From Mytilus trossulus (Eukaryota; Mollusca; Bivalvia; Mytilida; Mytilidae): a DNA stretch of 64,000 bases. Shown here one piece after another: positions 24,713 to 37,431 of this stretch; positions within the stretch are counted from its first letter, which is position 1; every line of letters begins with the position of its first letter. The position numbers were made by a program, and so were the translations under genes. The notes below the pieces were generated by a model. That model made no database searches. It worked only from the letters and a program-made list of their open reading frames with translations, and was not told the DNA's origin. The stretch covers positions 94,563,059 through 94,627,058 of the forward strand of contig NC_086374.1 of the NCBI RefSeq assembly GCF_036588685.1, in the 5' to 3' direction.

Positions 24713-27700
24713 GTACGTAAAATGAAATGATAATAAATCAGATACTTACAATGATAAAATTGAAAATTGAAATTAGGAATATTACAAAGAGACAACATCC
24801 CAACCAAAGAGCAGACAACATTTAAAGGCCATCAACGCAGCGAGATAATCTCGAACCCGGAGGTGGTCCTCAGATTACCCCATTTACAAAAATGTGTACT
24901 AGTTCAGTAAAAATTGACGTTACATTACACCTTAAAGCATATGAATGGACTGAAATTATAAAAAACCATACAAGACTATAAGCAAAGGTCAGAGGCTTAT
25001 GACATTGGGAGGCGCACAAATGTGGCCGGGTTAAATATGTTTTGTTTTCCCGTTTGAATGGTTTCAAAGTAAGACTTTTCAAACCAGTTCGCAATAGAAA
25101 TAATGAAAAAGAGCAAAGATTTTTTTTTAAACATTCTTTTGCCTACAAAGGTCTTGACGGCGTCAACTTAGGCAATAGTCTACTTCATAGATAAGTTATG
25201 CGAAAATACTTCCTTATATTAAAGATCAGTATCGACACATAATGTCTTATAACTATACAGTATATACCAAACCAATTGCAACTAAAACTTTCAATTACAA
25301 ACATGTTTTGCAGGATTTCAATATTGACAACTTAAAGTATAAACCCCCTGATTGCACATGTGCTAGTTCCCAGTTCACATATAATCCGGCTGACCACGTT
25401 AGTACCAGTGACCTTAACATTGTCAACACTTTCCTGCGAAAGTTGATATCCAAAAGTCCGAAATATTGCGACCCTAAATCCATTTTTTGGAAAACAAAAG
25501 GTCCTGGAATGGAGTATTTTTTAATCAACAACATTGTCCTATATTAGTTATAAATAAAGTTGAATTCTTTGATTCGCTGTTTTACGTCATGCCCACTTAC
25601 AAATTGAAAAGTGTACGTTTACGCCTTATTTTTTGTCCATATTTTTATTATTCGTATTGTTATCTTAGAAAATCTTACTGAGTATACAATACTACAATAG
25701 GTAACAATTTGACAGTGATTGATCGAATTTAGTAGTGTCAACCCTGTAATTAGTATTCGTACTGTTATTTTAGAAAGTCTTACTGATTAAAATACTACAA
25801 TAGGTACAATGATTGATGAAATTTAGTAGTGTCTAACCTGTGATCATTACCCGTGTAAATAGCATAATCCTAAATACACCGTTTAGTGGTGCGCCTGTCA
25901 AATGTGGAACGTACAGATAGGGTAAAGGTAACAGCTAGGTGAATATACTATTGGTATCGGTATCTGACTCGACACGGAACTTTTTAATTATTGGCAATAT
26001 TAATTACTTGGATAACAAAAGGGCCTGGCGAAGTGTAATTTTTAATCTACATCTTTGTACTATATTATTTATATATAAAGTTGAATTCTTTGATTCGTCG
26101 TTTTTACGTGATGACGGCTGACAAATTGGACCTCGTTATTTTAGTATTATAGATAAGCAACACAAAGGCTGCCACATGTGGGGCAGGATTTGCTTACCCT
26201 TTCGGAGCACCTACGATTATCACCCGTTTTGGTAGGATTCGTGTTGCTAAGTCTTTAGTTTTTCTATGTTATGCTTCTGTACTATTCTTTGTCTGTTTGT
26301 CCTTTTATCTTTAGAAATGTCGTTGTCAGTTTATTTTCAATCTATGCGTTTGACTGTACCTCTGGTATCTTTCGTCCCTCTTTTAATTGGATTTTTTTAA
26401 ACAAGAGGCGTGGTACGTCAAAAGAACATCTATTATCCTGATATTAAATATCGTGGAAGTAAGCAAATATATGTCTCTGTATATCAGACTCCTGAAAACA
26501 ATATTTGTTGTATTGCGTCTTCTTTTTTATATTGCAGCTTCTCCAAAACTCATAGAGCTTAAGTATGATAGAAACCTAAATTTGCAAGCCTTAGTTAATG
26601 GTTCTGATTTTCAATACGAATGCATAGCTACAGGAATCCCAAAACCGAATATAACATGGACAAAGTATGGAGACAAAAGTTTTGTATCAGTGGTATGTTT
26701 CAATAGCCAGAACACGTAACTTAGCGAAACTTAATTTGTTAAAGATAATATTATGTCGATTTAACTGATTTTGAAGTTTTGTATTTATATTGTTCCTATA
26801 ATTCGAACATACAATTTTCAAGGGCAAATATTACAGTTTTCACAATATGCGGTTATTCTATAATAATGAAACTTAAGATAAATAGTTTTGTAATTCCTTA
26901 GCAAAGTTCCATATCAAGGGATTTAACTGCACTTTTCCTTTCAAAAAGTACGAATCGCTTTTTGCCAAATACACGACTGTCGAAAAACTAATGCAATTGT
27001 TTTGTTCATTCTTTATTAATTATTTTCTCCTAATCTTGTCTATTCTGATAGGGTCCGATGTTACATTTTCCATCAATAACCAAAGCTGACGATGGACAAT
27101 ATTTTTGTACAGCTGATAATGGCGTAGGCTGGGCACCACGTGATGGCGGAACATATATAAGAGTTAGAAGATACAAACCGACGATGAAATATATATCTAA
27201 TCCCATTGAGACAGCGACAGAAAATGATTTAATCAGTTTTTATTATACTTGCATTTTGGAAGTCGAAGTACATGGTAAGTTTACGATGAGATATAATTAA
27301 GACTTTACCTTCATATCAGTCCTATACTCACTTTGTTTCCTGCGGTTTTTGTATCAGTAAATTTGTTTTGTGCATCCAACAAGCTTTCCCACATTTTGAA
27401 GAGCATCGAACGTGATTTTGGAGATTTCGTCACTTTCCGAATAACTAATTGAATTGTGTTTCAGTCGAAATTCGACTGTTAATAATGATTATCAAGGAAA
27501 CTCCTGACATATATTCCTGTTGTACCCTGATTAACTTCTTGCCAGTCATATTGTGTTCAGATTGATATCATATCAATCTTGGCTTATCACACTAAAAAAT
27601 GTATTCCCTGATTATATGTATATGCAAATTACATGTACATGTGTATGTCATATTTGTGTGAAACATATTTAATTCAGGTTGTCCTCATCCAACTGTTTCT

Positions 27701-27938
27701 TGGTGGAAGGAAAACGAGGATGGAAGAAAGAAAATAATCAAAGATGGTATTATGATGGGACACGACTTTAGGATATATGATGGAGTTGAACAAGATTGTT
27801 ATTCGGGTAATATAGACGATACTGGAAAAACATACCACAGTTTAATATGGAATTATTTTAACAAAACTGATCTTGGAACCTATGTCGCAAAAGCTGAGAG
27901 CATAACTGGAATAGCTGAACTGAAATTCATTTTCAGAG
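24542..27938 (+). CDS. multi-immunoglobulin-domain protein, four internal exons (partial gene)
   Basis: Exons 24542-24712, 26538-26692, 27052-27274 and 27678-27938 have AG/GT borders and matching phases (1-1, 1-0, 0-1, 1-1). Together they encode about 270 residues. Exon A ends an Ig domain (GEYTCSV). Exons B and C build one I-set-like domain: a B-strand Cys in YECIATG, a C-strand Trp in NITWTK, and DDGQYFC on the F strand. The end of C (SFYYTC) and D (TVSWWK) form a third domain. In exon D the F-strand motif reads DLGTYVA, so the usual second Cys is replaced by Ala. No signal peptide exon or transmembrane exon was found. Such proteins act at the cell surface or are secreted in adhesion or recognition; which applies here is unknown. 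A possible terminal exon starts after TTATCTTAG at about 29508 and stops after four residues, but this is weak. Confidence 0.75.
24745..25090 (-). mobile_element. 3' tail of retroelement family P2 inside the Ig gene intron
   Basis: The reverse complement carries the P2 tail landmarks: TGACCTTTGCTTATAGTCTT in place of TGGCCTTTGTTAGGCTT, and the end GTTGGGATGTTGTCTCTTTG. No coding part is left. Confidence 0.55.
25242..25500 (+). mobile_element. N-terminal fragment of a Penelope-like polyprotein (family P1)
   Basis: An open frame reads ATKTFNYKHVLQDFNIDNLK, then YKPPDCTCASSQFTYNPADH, then a region with DLNIVNTFLRKLISKSPKYC. The PPDCTCASS...Y.P..HV block is one I associate from memory with the region N-terminal to the RT in this bivalve family. 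It breaks off near 25500, and the RT core is absent before the tail at 26150. The copy is therefore internally deleted. The frame is not part of the Ig gene, since it lies in its intron. Confidence 0.5.
25487..26140 (+). repeat. local duplications within the decayed element
   Basis: The stretch from 25487 (AACAAAAGGTCCTGG ... AAAGTTGAATTCTTTGATTC) is repeated from 26012 with small changes. A second, 105-bp tandem duplication pairs 25650-25750 with 25755-25850 (ATTCGTACTGTTATTTTAGA and GAATTTAGTAGTGTC). Both are non-coding. Confidence 0.6.
26150..26385 (+). mobile_element. 3' tail of retroelement family P1
   Basis: Matches the tail at 59860-60112 in order: ACATGTGGGGCAGGATTTGC, CGGAGCACCTACGATTATCA, GATTCGTGTTGCTAAGTCTT, GGTATCTTTCGTCCCTCTTT. 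It ends 150 bp before Ig exon B. Confidence 0.65.
26538..26692 (+). CDS. Ig gene exon B (N-terminal half of I-set-like domain)
   Basis: 155 bp, acceptor TATATTGCAG, donor GTATGT. Encodes SPKLIELKYD ... DFQYECIATGIPKPNITWTK, with the B-strand Cys and C-strand Trp. Starts in phase 1 and ends in phase 0, which exon C matches. Confidence 0.78.
27052..27274 (+). CDS. Ig gene exon C (end of one Ig domain, start of the next)
   Basis: 223 bp, acceptor TTCTGATAG, donor GTAAGT. Encodes SITKADDGQYFCTADNGVGW (F strand) and then a new domain start with LISFYYTCILEVEV. Phase 0 in, phase 1 out. Confidence 0.78.
27678..27938 (+). CDS. Ig gene exon D (end of Ig domain lacking the second Cys)
   Basis: 261 bp, acceptor TTTAATTCAG, donor GTAACA. 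Encodes CPHPTVSWWKENEDG near the start and NKTDLGTYVAKAESITG near the end. The D-x-G-x-Y motif is intact, but Ala stands where Cys is expected. Confidence 0.75.
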
Positions 27939-29030
27939 GTAACAATGATTATAATTTATATTGAGTTTTACATTGGAAGTATATATATGATTGAGAGGAG
28001 TTCACATTTTAAATCTATGGCTGGGTGAAATCGTAAAAAATAATAAAACACTTAATTCTTCATATATATATAACTAATAAATCATCTAGGTGGGAAACTT
28101 ATTTGTTAATATTTTTTATAACCAATGCTGTTATCTTGTGCTAGCATGGTTTTTGGTTGGCTTGTTTGCATTGGTTGTTTTTCAAGCATTGTTTTCAAGA
28201 TTGACATCTGCAATTAGTTGATCGGTGGGTCTCTAACTTACATAATCCTAGTAACCATTCTTGAGCAAGTATTTATACAAACAAAGCAAGCCAGTCATTT
28301 AAACCTTTAACTTGCTAGCAATAGGATTACAGCCTTAAAAGCATTTTTTTCCATGTAATATCTTTATGCAGTTTAATGTCATATTCATATGCATATATCA
28401 TTAAATTTTTCAGTTGAGGCTGACTAAAATATCACATTGGAAAAATTGAAGACAATACTGATGACTCTACAGAAACACGCCTGACAGCTCACACCTGCAT
28501 TAATCTTTCCTTGTCTTTACAATTTATTAAATCTATATCTACATAAAACAGTATCGATACGCAAATAACAGACTAAGACAAATTTCTGTATAAAGTATAA
28601 AATATAAGTTTGTCTTAATGTTTTGATGTTCTTTTATGTAGCAATCTTTTGACTGGTATCTATGATGAGCTCTGGTTTCTACGGTGAGTTTAGTGGGCTC
28701 AAGTCATATAATTTTAGGTAATTTTTTGAGGGGGGAGGCAAACATTTTTTAGAAAAAAAGTATTTTGAGCATTGATTACGAATTAAATTGCCTTTTTCAT
28801 TTTTTTTTAATATCATTGTTTTCCTATTTGATTCATTTCAATATAAAATGAGAAAATGTAGTATCTTTGTAAAATAGACAACTACAGTGTGTGCATGTAT
28901 TTTTGTCGCTCTCAATTTATTTTTCGTAAAGGAAGAATTCTTGAACATGTATTTTTTTATGTTTGATTTTCTTGATTCACCGAAGTCTCTATATAAAGAA
29001 TGAGAAAACTTAAACTTCATTACCCAAAAT
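27939..29030. other. intron or 3' flank of the Ig gene
   Basis: No further Ig-like exon could be read. Acceptor-like sites near 28642 lead to an immediate stop in the required phase. Confidence 0.35.
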
Positions 29031-29032
29031 AA

Positions 29033-29215
29033 AGGCAACAGTACTATACCGCTGTTTAAAACTCATAAATCCATGGACAAAAAACAAAATCGGGGTTACA
29101 AACTAAAACTGAATGAAATGCATTAAATATAAGAGGAGAACAACGACATAACACTTAGATGTACACACACAGAAACGGACTGAGCATTAGACAAAATCCC
29201 ACGTGAATAACAATT
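29033..29215 (-). repeat. dispersed repeat family R1, minus-strand copy
   Basis: GGCAACAGTACTATACCGCT, then ACTCATAAATCCATGGACAA and GAGGAGAACAACGACATAAC. It is the inverse of 6030-6205 and better preserved here. Confidence 0.6.
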
Positions 29216-30480
29216 ATAAACATAAATCCGCCATTTTCAGAGACAATATCATATGGTGAATATTGCCGAAAGATTGTAGTAGTTTATTAGTATTGCATCG
29301 CAACAGACAACCCAACCAATCCTTACATTGCCTAATGAATTCTGTGGTATTATCAGCAGATATATTAGGATCAAGAAGGGCATATGTGGAAAAAAATAAA
29401 AGTCGAAAGATGTGAAATTTCATCAGCAAAAGTAAATATCAATTTTTCCAAAGTCAACTAATCAGATGGTAATCAAAATAAAATAACAAAGATTTTTCTT
29501 TATCTTAGCTGCCAATAAAAGTTGAATTAAAGGAAACTATATGCAGAAAACAACTGTAAATATAACATTTTACCATAATAGGATAAAGGTATACACTGTG
29601 AAAGCAAATGGTGTTTAGCAGATAAATATCAATGTTATACTTTTCTTTAGATTGACTTTTCCATTCTTGGCGTTAAACGCAATTAATTTCAATCGTTAAT
29701 AGGCGTTGTCAAGGTGTCAATCACGTCGGACCAGAACAAGAACAAATTTTTACAGCGTAGAAAAATATATTACATTTTCCAATGTAATTAAAAGAATCCA
29801 AGAATGTAAATCACCTGACCTCACCTATCCTCTTTATGTCGGTCGGCATTTAAGGCCCTACAAGAATGTAAATATCGAACAATATTAACTCGTGATCGAA
29901 CAACACTGATAATTAACTCATGCCCTCCGCGCTTTCATAATTCAATGCGTTTTTCAGTCATTCGTTGAATATTTTTCCTAATTTGAATTCTTCGATTAGT
30001 TATTCTATAAATATTAATACATACGAGACAGCAAATGAAAAAAGAACCGTTTCAATAAGCAATGTTCTTATATGCTGCCTATGAAAGCGTCAATATTTGT
30101 TCCACCTAACAGAAGTTCCAGTGGAAACTTTATCATAAACAATGTCATAATACCTGTACGTGATGGAACAAATATTTTATACTATTCATTCCGTTAGGAA
30201 CATCTACTGTAATATTTTTAACTGTGGAACTATTATTCCAGAATAATTTTTTTTCCATTTGGAACTTATATTATGAAGGAACTTCTATTCCGTGACAAAT
30301 GAACAGATTGTTTGCAGAAAAATTCATGCCAAAGACTGTCGACATTTGCGGAAATTTTCCATCAATTGCATGCATTTCATGAGATACAATATTTCTCAAT
30401 ACTCTTGATAGAAGATTTAGATACGTTTTGATGATCTGATGGAATATTATGAAATTTTCCTAACAATTAAAGTGTACAAT
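29216..30480. other. non-coding AT-rich DNA
   Basis: No gene supported. GGAAC/GTTCC words are frequent at 30095-30310, with an inverted pair AATATTTGTTCCA / TGGAACAAATATT (about 30090 and 30163). Possibly a decayed inverted-repeat element. Confidence 0.3.
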
Positions 30481-30957
30481 GAATATCGAAAATAGTCAAA
30501 TGCGTTTTGTTAAAATATACTCTTCACTTCTATTGGTTGATTGGAAAATGTTGTTCGTGCTGTGTTAAGATTCATGTACCAAGAGATTTGTTTTACATGC
30601 TGACGTATAAAAATTGCGGTTTTATCCCACGCAATCATCGGTTTGAAAGTTGTTTTCAATCTAGACTTGTTTAAATTTTTTTGTGCTAAATTTATTTGGC
30701 AATCGCCAATGGCAGTCAGGAAGTTTTAAGAACATCAGTTGTTCGACCTGTCAGTCTAATGCGTTTTGTTTGAATATTTTTTTACTTTATTGTTCTTTTG
30801 GAAAATGTTGTCGCTGCTGTATTTAGAATTTCTACCAAGAAATTTGTTTTACATGCACACGTATAAAAATTGCGGTTTTCAATTTTGACTTGTATCTATA
30901 GATATATATATACAAATTTGAAAATTACACCCAACAGTGTTAGAATTAGATTTTATA

Positions 30958-31142
30958 CACAGTGTAACCTGCTTAATCGGACAACTGAGTATTCCAACAT
31001 CCTGCTTTAAACCGAGACATTCTCATGGTCCAAAAATATGCATATCCTTGCAGAAAAAAACTGAGTATTCTGACCCCCTGCTTAATCCAACATTCTTTTC
31101 TGTTCCTGCAGTGTAGTTCGGATAACACAGGTAACACTGCAT
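30958..31142. mobile_element. MITE-like element M3, about 185 bp, inside SatC
   Basis: The left end is CAGTGTAACCTGCTTAATCG. The right end is the inverse, GGATAACACAGGTAACACTG. The internal phrase CTGAGTATTC...CCTGCTT appears twice. No coding frame. Confidence 0.65.
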
Positions 31143-31556
31143 ATACATTGTTGGGTTGATATTTAGACGAGTAGACGAAATGTGTTTTATATGCACGCGT
31201 ATAAAAATTGCGGGTTTTATCCAACGCAATCATAGGTTTGAACGTAGTTTTCAATTTAGACTCGTTTATAATTTTTCGTTTGGGCTTGTATCATATTTTC
31301 CCTCCGGTTTATATGATCCGGTCATCCTATATTGACTCTTAAAATTCAAGAGTCTCTACAAATGAGGGTACTTTTTTTAAATGAGGGTACTTTTTATATG
31401 GCCTTCTAAATACCGTTTCGATCCCTAACATCACTGAAGAGACATTTATTGTTGAAATCCAGATCTGGTGTACTAAAACAATATCGGCACCTTATGTGTA
31501 TGGCAGAACATCGTGACCACAAGTAAATAAATTCTTTTTAGTATAAAATTTATATC

Positions 31557-31785
31557 AAAAAGTAAAAACACAAAAATACTGAACTCCGAGGAAAATTCAA
31601 AAGGCAAAATCAAAAGTCCAAACACATCAAACGAATGGATAACAACTGTCAAATTCCTGACTTGGTACAGGCATGTAGAAAATGGTGGATTGAACCTAGT
31701 TTTATAGCTAGCTAAACCTCTCACTTGTATGACAGTCGCATCAAATTCCATTACATTGTCAACGATATATGAACAAGATTCATCC
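31557..31785 (-). mobile_element. retroposon R2 inserted in a SatC monomer (copy 1)
   Basis: About 230 bp from AAAAGTAAAAACACAAAAAT to AACGATATATGAA. Neighbouring monomers (for example 32315-32335) show the uninterrupted site TTTATATCAAGATTCATC, so the borders are defined by an empty site and a short CAA duplication is possible. On the minus strand it ends in a T-rich 3' end (CAGTATTTTTGTG...TTTT) and has GGTTCAATCC, which resembles a Pol III B box. Other copies are variably shortened at the opposite end, as in 5'-truncated retroposons. Confidence 0.75.
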
Positions 31786-33423
31786 TGTTACATCTTGTGA
31801 TCAATTTTATTTGGCAATCGCCAATGGCAGTCAGCAGGCTTAAAGAACAATATGTTCGACCTGTTAGTCAAATGCGTTTTGTTTAAATATACTTTTCCCT
31901 TTTTTGGTCTTTTTGCAAATGTTGTTTGTGCTGTTTTTAGACCCTTTCTGCAACGAAATTTGTATTACATGCACACGTATAAAAATTGCGGTTTTCATTC
32001 AACGCAATCATAGGTTTGAACGTAGTTTTCAATTAAGACTCGATTATAATTTTTCGTTTGGGCTTGTATCATATTTTCCCTCCGGTTTATATGATCCGTT
32101 CATCCTATACTGACTCTTACAATTCACGAGTCTATCTACAAATGAGGGTACTTTTTATATGGCCTTCCAAATACCGTTTCGATCCCTAACATCACTGAAG
32201 AGACATTTATTATCGAAATCCGGATCTAATGTACTAAAACAATATTGACACCTTATGTTTATGGCATAACATCCTGACCACAAGTAAATAAATTATGTTT
32301 AGTATTAAATTTATATCAAGATTCATCCTGTTACATCTTGTGATCAATTTTATTTGGCAATCGCCAATGGCAGTCAGCAGGGTTAAAGAACAATATGTTC
32401 GCCCTGTTAGTCAAATGCGTTTTGTTTAAATATACTTTTTCACTTTTTTGGTCTTTTGGAAAATGTTGTTTGTGCTGTTTTCAGACCCTTCTACAACGAA
32501 ATTTGTATTGCATCCACACGTATAAAAATTGCGGCTTTTATCCAACGCAATCATAGGTTTGAACGAAGTTTTCAATATAGACTCGTTTATATGTTTTCGT
32601 TTGGGCTTGTATCATATTTTCCCTCCGGTTTATATGATCCGGTCATCCTATATTGACTCTTAAAATTCAAGAGTCTCTAAAAAATGAGAGTACTTTTTCT
32701 ATGGCCTTTTAAATACCGTTTCGATCCCTAACATCACTGAAGAGACATTTATTGTCGAAATCCGGATCTGTATTGTATTAAAACAATATTGACACCTTAT
32801 GTTTGTGGCATAACATCTTGGCCACAAGTTTATTGTTTTCTGTTTAGTATTAAATTTCTATTAAGATTCATTATGTTACATCCTGTGATCAATTTTATTC
32901 GGCAATCGCCTTGGCAGTCAGCAGGGTTAAAGAACATCAGTTGTTCGACCTGTTAATCAAATGCGTTTGATTTAAATATACTTTCTCACGTTCTTGGTAT
33001 TTTGGAAAATGTTGTTTGTGCTGTTTTTATATCCTTCTACAACGAAATTTGTATTACATGCACACGTATAAATATTGCGGTTTTTATCCAACGCAATCAT
33101 AGGTTTGAACGTAGTTTTCAATTTAGACTCGTTTATAGTTTTTCGTTTGGGCTTGTATCATATTTTCCCTCCGGTTTATATGATCCGGTCATCCTATATC
33201 GACTCTTAAAATTCAAGAGTCTCTACAAATGAGGGTACTTTTTTTAAATGAGGGTACTTTTTATATGGCCTTCTAAATACCGTTTCGATCCCTAACATCA
33301 CTGAAGAGACATTTATTGTTGAAATCCAGATCTGGTGTACTAAAACAATATCGGCACCTTATGTGTATGGCAGAACATCGTGACCACAAGTAAATAAATT
33401 CTTTTTAGTATAAAATTTATATC

Positions 33424-33652
33424 AAAAAGTAAAAACACAAAAATACTGAACTCCGAGGAAAATTCAAAAGGCAAAATCAAAAGTCCAAACACATCAAACG
33501 AATGGATAACAACTGTCAAATTCCTGACTTGGTACAGGCATGTAGAAAATGGTGGATTGAACCTAGTTTTATAGCTAGCTAAACCTCTCACTTGTATGAC
33601 AGTCGCATCAAATTCTATTACATTGTCAACGATGTATGAACAAGATTCATCC
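33424..33652 (-). mobile_element. retroposon R2 (copy 2, duplicated with SatC block)
   Basis: Same insertion site and near-identical sequence as 31557-31785, offset by 1867 bp. A copy made by tandem duplication, not a second insertion. Confidence 0.8.
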
Positions 33653-36600
33653 TGTTACATCTTGTGATCAATTTTATTTGGCAATCGCCAATGGCAGTCA
33701 GCAGGCTTAAAGAACAATATGTTCGACCTGTTAGTCAAATGCGTTTTGTTTAAATATACTTTTCCCTTTTTTGGTCTTTTTGCAAATGTTGTTTGTGCTG
33801 TTTTTAGACCCTTTCTGCAACGAAATTTGTATTACATGCACACGTATAAAAATTGCGGTTTTCATTCAACGCAATCATAGGTTTGAACGTAGTTTTCAAT
33901 TAAGACTCGATTATAATTTTTCGTTTGGGCTTGTATCATATTTTCCCTCCGGTTTATATGATCCGTTCATCCTATACTGACTCTTACAATTCACGAGTCT
34001 ATCTACAAATGAGGGTACTTTTTATATGGCCTTCCAAATACCGTTTCGATCCCTAACATCACTGAAGAGACATTTATTATCGAAATCCGGATCTGGTGTA
34101 CTAAAACAATATTGACACCTTATGTTTATGGCATAACATCCTGACCACAAGTAAATAAATTATGTTTAGTATTAAATTTATATCAAGATTCATCCTGTTA
34201 CATCTTGTGATCAATTTTATTTGGCAATCGCCAATGGCAGTCAGCAGGGTTAAAGAACAATATGTTCGCCCTGTTAGTCAAATGCGTTTTGTTTAAATAT
34301 ACTTTTTCACTTTTTTGGTCTTTTGGAAAATGTTGTTTGTGCTGTTTTTAGACCCTTTCTGCAACGAAATTTGTATTACATGCACACGTATAAAAATTGC
34401 GGCTTTTATCCAACGCAATCATAGGTTTGAACGTAGTTTTCAATATAGACTCGTTTATATGTTTTCGTTTGGGCTTGTATCATATTTTCCCTCCGGTTTA
34501 TATGATCCGGTCATCCTATATTGACTCTTAAAATTCAAGAGTCTCTAAAAAATGAGAGTACTTTTTCTATGGCCTTCTAAATACCGTTTCGATCCCTAAC
34601 ATCACTGAAGAGACATTTATTGTCGAAATCCGGATCTGTATTGTATTAAAACAATATTGACACCTTATGTTTGTGGCATAACATCTTGGCCACAAGTTTA
34701 TTGTTTTCTGTTTAGTATTAAATTTCTATTAAGATTCATTATGTTACATCCTGTGATCAATTTTATTCGGCAATCGCCTTGGCAGTCAGCAGGGTTAAAG
34801 AACATCAGTTGTTCGACCTGTTAATCAAATGCGTTTGATTTAAATATACTTTCTCACGTTCTTGGTATTTTGGAAAATGTTGTTTGTGCTGTTTTTATAT
34901 CCTTCTACAACGAAATTTGTATTACATGCACACGTATAAATATTGCGGTTTTTATCCAACGCAATCATAGGTTTGAACGTAGTTTTCAATTTAGACTCGT
35001 TTATAGTTTTTCGTTTGGGCTTGTATCATATTTTCCCTCCGGTTTATATGATCCGGTCATCCTATATTGACTCTTAAAATTCAAGAGTCTGTAAAAAATG
35101 AGAGTACTTTTTATATAGCCTTCTAAATATCGTTTCAATCCCTAACATCACTAAAGAGACATTTATTGTCGAAATCCGGATCTGGTGTATTAAAACAATA
35201 TTGACACATTATGCTTGTGGCATAACATCTTGGCCACAAGTTTATTGTTTTCTGTTTAGTATTAAATTTATATTAAGATTCATTATGCTTCATCCTATGA
35301 TCAATTTTATTTGGCAATCGCCTTGGCAGTCAGCAGGGTTAAAGAACATCAGTTGTTCGACCTGTTAGTCAAATGCGTTTGATTTATATATACTTTCTCA
35401 CGTTCTTGGTCTTTTGGAAAATGTTGTTTGTGCTGTTTTTATACCCTTCTACAACGAAATTGTATTACATGCACACGTATAAAAATTGTTGTTTTTTTTA
35501 ACGCAATCATAGGTTTGAACGTAATTTTCAATTTAGACTCGTTTATATATTTTCGTTTGGGTTTGTATCATATTTTCCCTCCGATTTATACGATCCGTTC
35601 ATTCTATACTGACTCCTAAAATTCATGAGTCTATCTAAAAATGAGGGTACTTTTTATATGGCCTTCCAAATACCGTTTCGATCCCTAACATCACCGAAGA
35701 GACATTTATTGTCGAAATCCAGATTTGGTGTACTAAAACAATATTGACACCTTATGTTTGTGGCATAACAACGTGGCCACAAGTTATTTTTTTTTTTTTT
35801 TTAGTATTAAATAAATATTAAGATCCATTTTGTTACATCTTGTGATCAATTTTATTTGGCAATCGCCAATGGCAGTCAGCAGTGTTAAAGAACATCAGTT
35901 GTTCGACCTGTTAGTCAAATGCGTATTGTTTAACTATACTTTTTTTCACTTTTTTGGTCTTTTTGAAAATGTTGTTTGTGCTGTTTTTAGACCCTTCCCC
36001 AGCAGGCACTCAACGTTGAACAAACGTTGAAATGAGGTTGAAATGTGATCAACGTATATTCAACGTTGAAACAACGTAACATTTTCAACGTTGAGAAATA
36101 ACCAAATATTCAACGTTGAATTAACGTTGACAATTTCAACGTTGAAATTCGAAAGTTGATTCAACATTGAATCAACGTTAACTTATTTACTCATCGGGTA
36201 GGCCTATATAAAAAAAAAAAAGCATTATCAAATGACCCCCCCCCCCCTCAAATGGTTATACATGCACAACCGTAGTAGTATACAATTATAAAGAAAAGAA
36301 TGAAATAGAATTTTCGTTTTCACATTGATAAAATAGTATAGTACCAACTATTGATCACTATTTCAACTTGAGTTGTGTCACGTTATGAGAAAAAAAGGGG
36401 GTAAGTCGTTTGATACTGAATTTCTAGGGAATAAGGATTATGAGTTATTTATTTTATTTCACATAATGTTAATTGGAACATAAGGATAATATGTATTGTA
36501 AAGAAATTTGAAATAGCAAGTTGATTATCTACAATGATCGCGATTTCTTTCATTCATATTTTCGCGGGATTTGAACAGGAAGTTGGATTGCCCATGCGCA

Positions 36601-37431
36601 TTATTTAAACCCGCCTTACCTGTATTTCAAAAAGAATAACAAAGGACGAGGTTGCAGAGAAACTTTCCGTTTATCACGTATATTTATGGTATGTAGATGT
36701 TTGTATGTGGCTATCACGGTTTTTCATATTTAAGAATTGTGTTTAGAAACTCTGAATTAGTATCCATATTGCACAATCAGAGAAAAATATAACGTCAACA
36801 TGCATTGAAAACAGATCAGAACACATGGAAGAGCCATCATATATATAATTTCCTCCAGTTATGCTATTTTTAAGAGCATTTAATGTGAAAAGCATATTTA
36901 GTTTCATATTGAAGTTAAGGTTAAAATTGATACATTTATCATGATGCTTCAAGATTAAAAAAAGAAAAAAAGGGGGGATAAGCAAGTGTTTACATTATTG
37001 TGCTCAGGTAAATTCCCAAACATGTTTACTATATACTATATATATGCGATTCGTCTAGTTTAACATTAAGGGTTGGTAAACCACATACTTTTTGAGATTA
37101 TAAATGTTAATTGGACAACAAAGTATTGAATTTGAACGATCATGTGATGAAAATTGATACTTATTTTTACAAAAACATTAAATAATTTAAAAAAATAGTA
37201 TTATTTCACGCTATGTCTATGAGAGGACAACTATAGAACATGTTCATTGATAACTTTTCACCTAATTTAATCTTTCTACAAAAGTCATTCTATTTTAATT
37301 ATTTTTTAAAACGAGTTAGTCTGACACTTATGATATCTGATCTTCAGGTGATCTCTGACGCCTGTTTACATTAATGTGTATGTAACCTTGCGCTGAATGT
37401 TAGCAGTCCATTATCATGAACATGCATTATT

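Larger units (their letters stand above)
31210..34965 (+). repeat. 1867-bp tandem segmental duplication within SatC
   Basis: The block from about 31210 to 33090 is repeated at 33077-34960 with an offset of 1867-1868 bp. It includes the inserted retroposon at the same place and near-identical sequence. The duplication therefore post-dates the retroposon insertion. Confidence 0.88.

Noticed and set aside
31904-35070. Recurring 66-76 codon plus-strand frames in SatC (CITCTRIKIAVFIQ...) as a gene family
   Set aside because: They repeat with the 545-bp monomer, which is not divisible by three, and have no start context or splice sites. They are shadows of the repeat.
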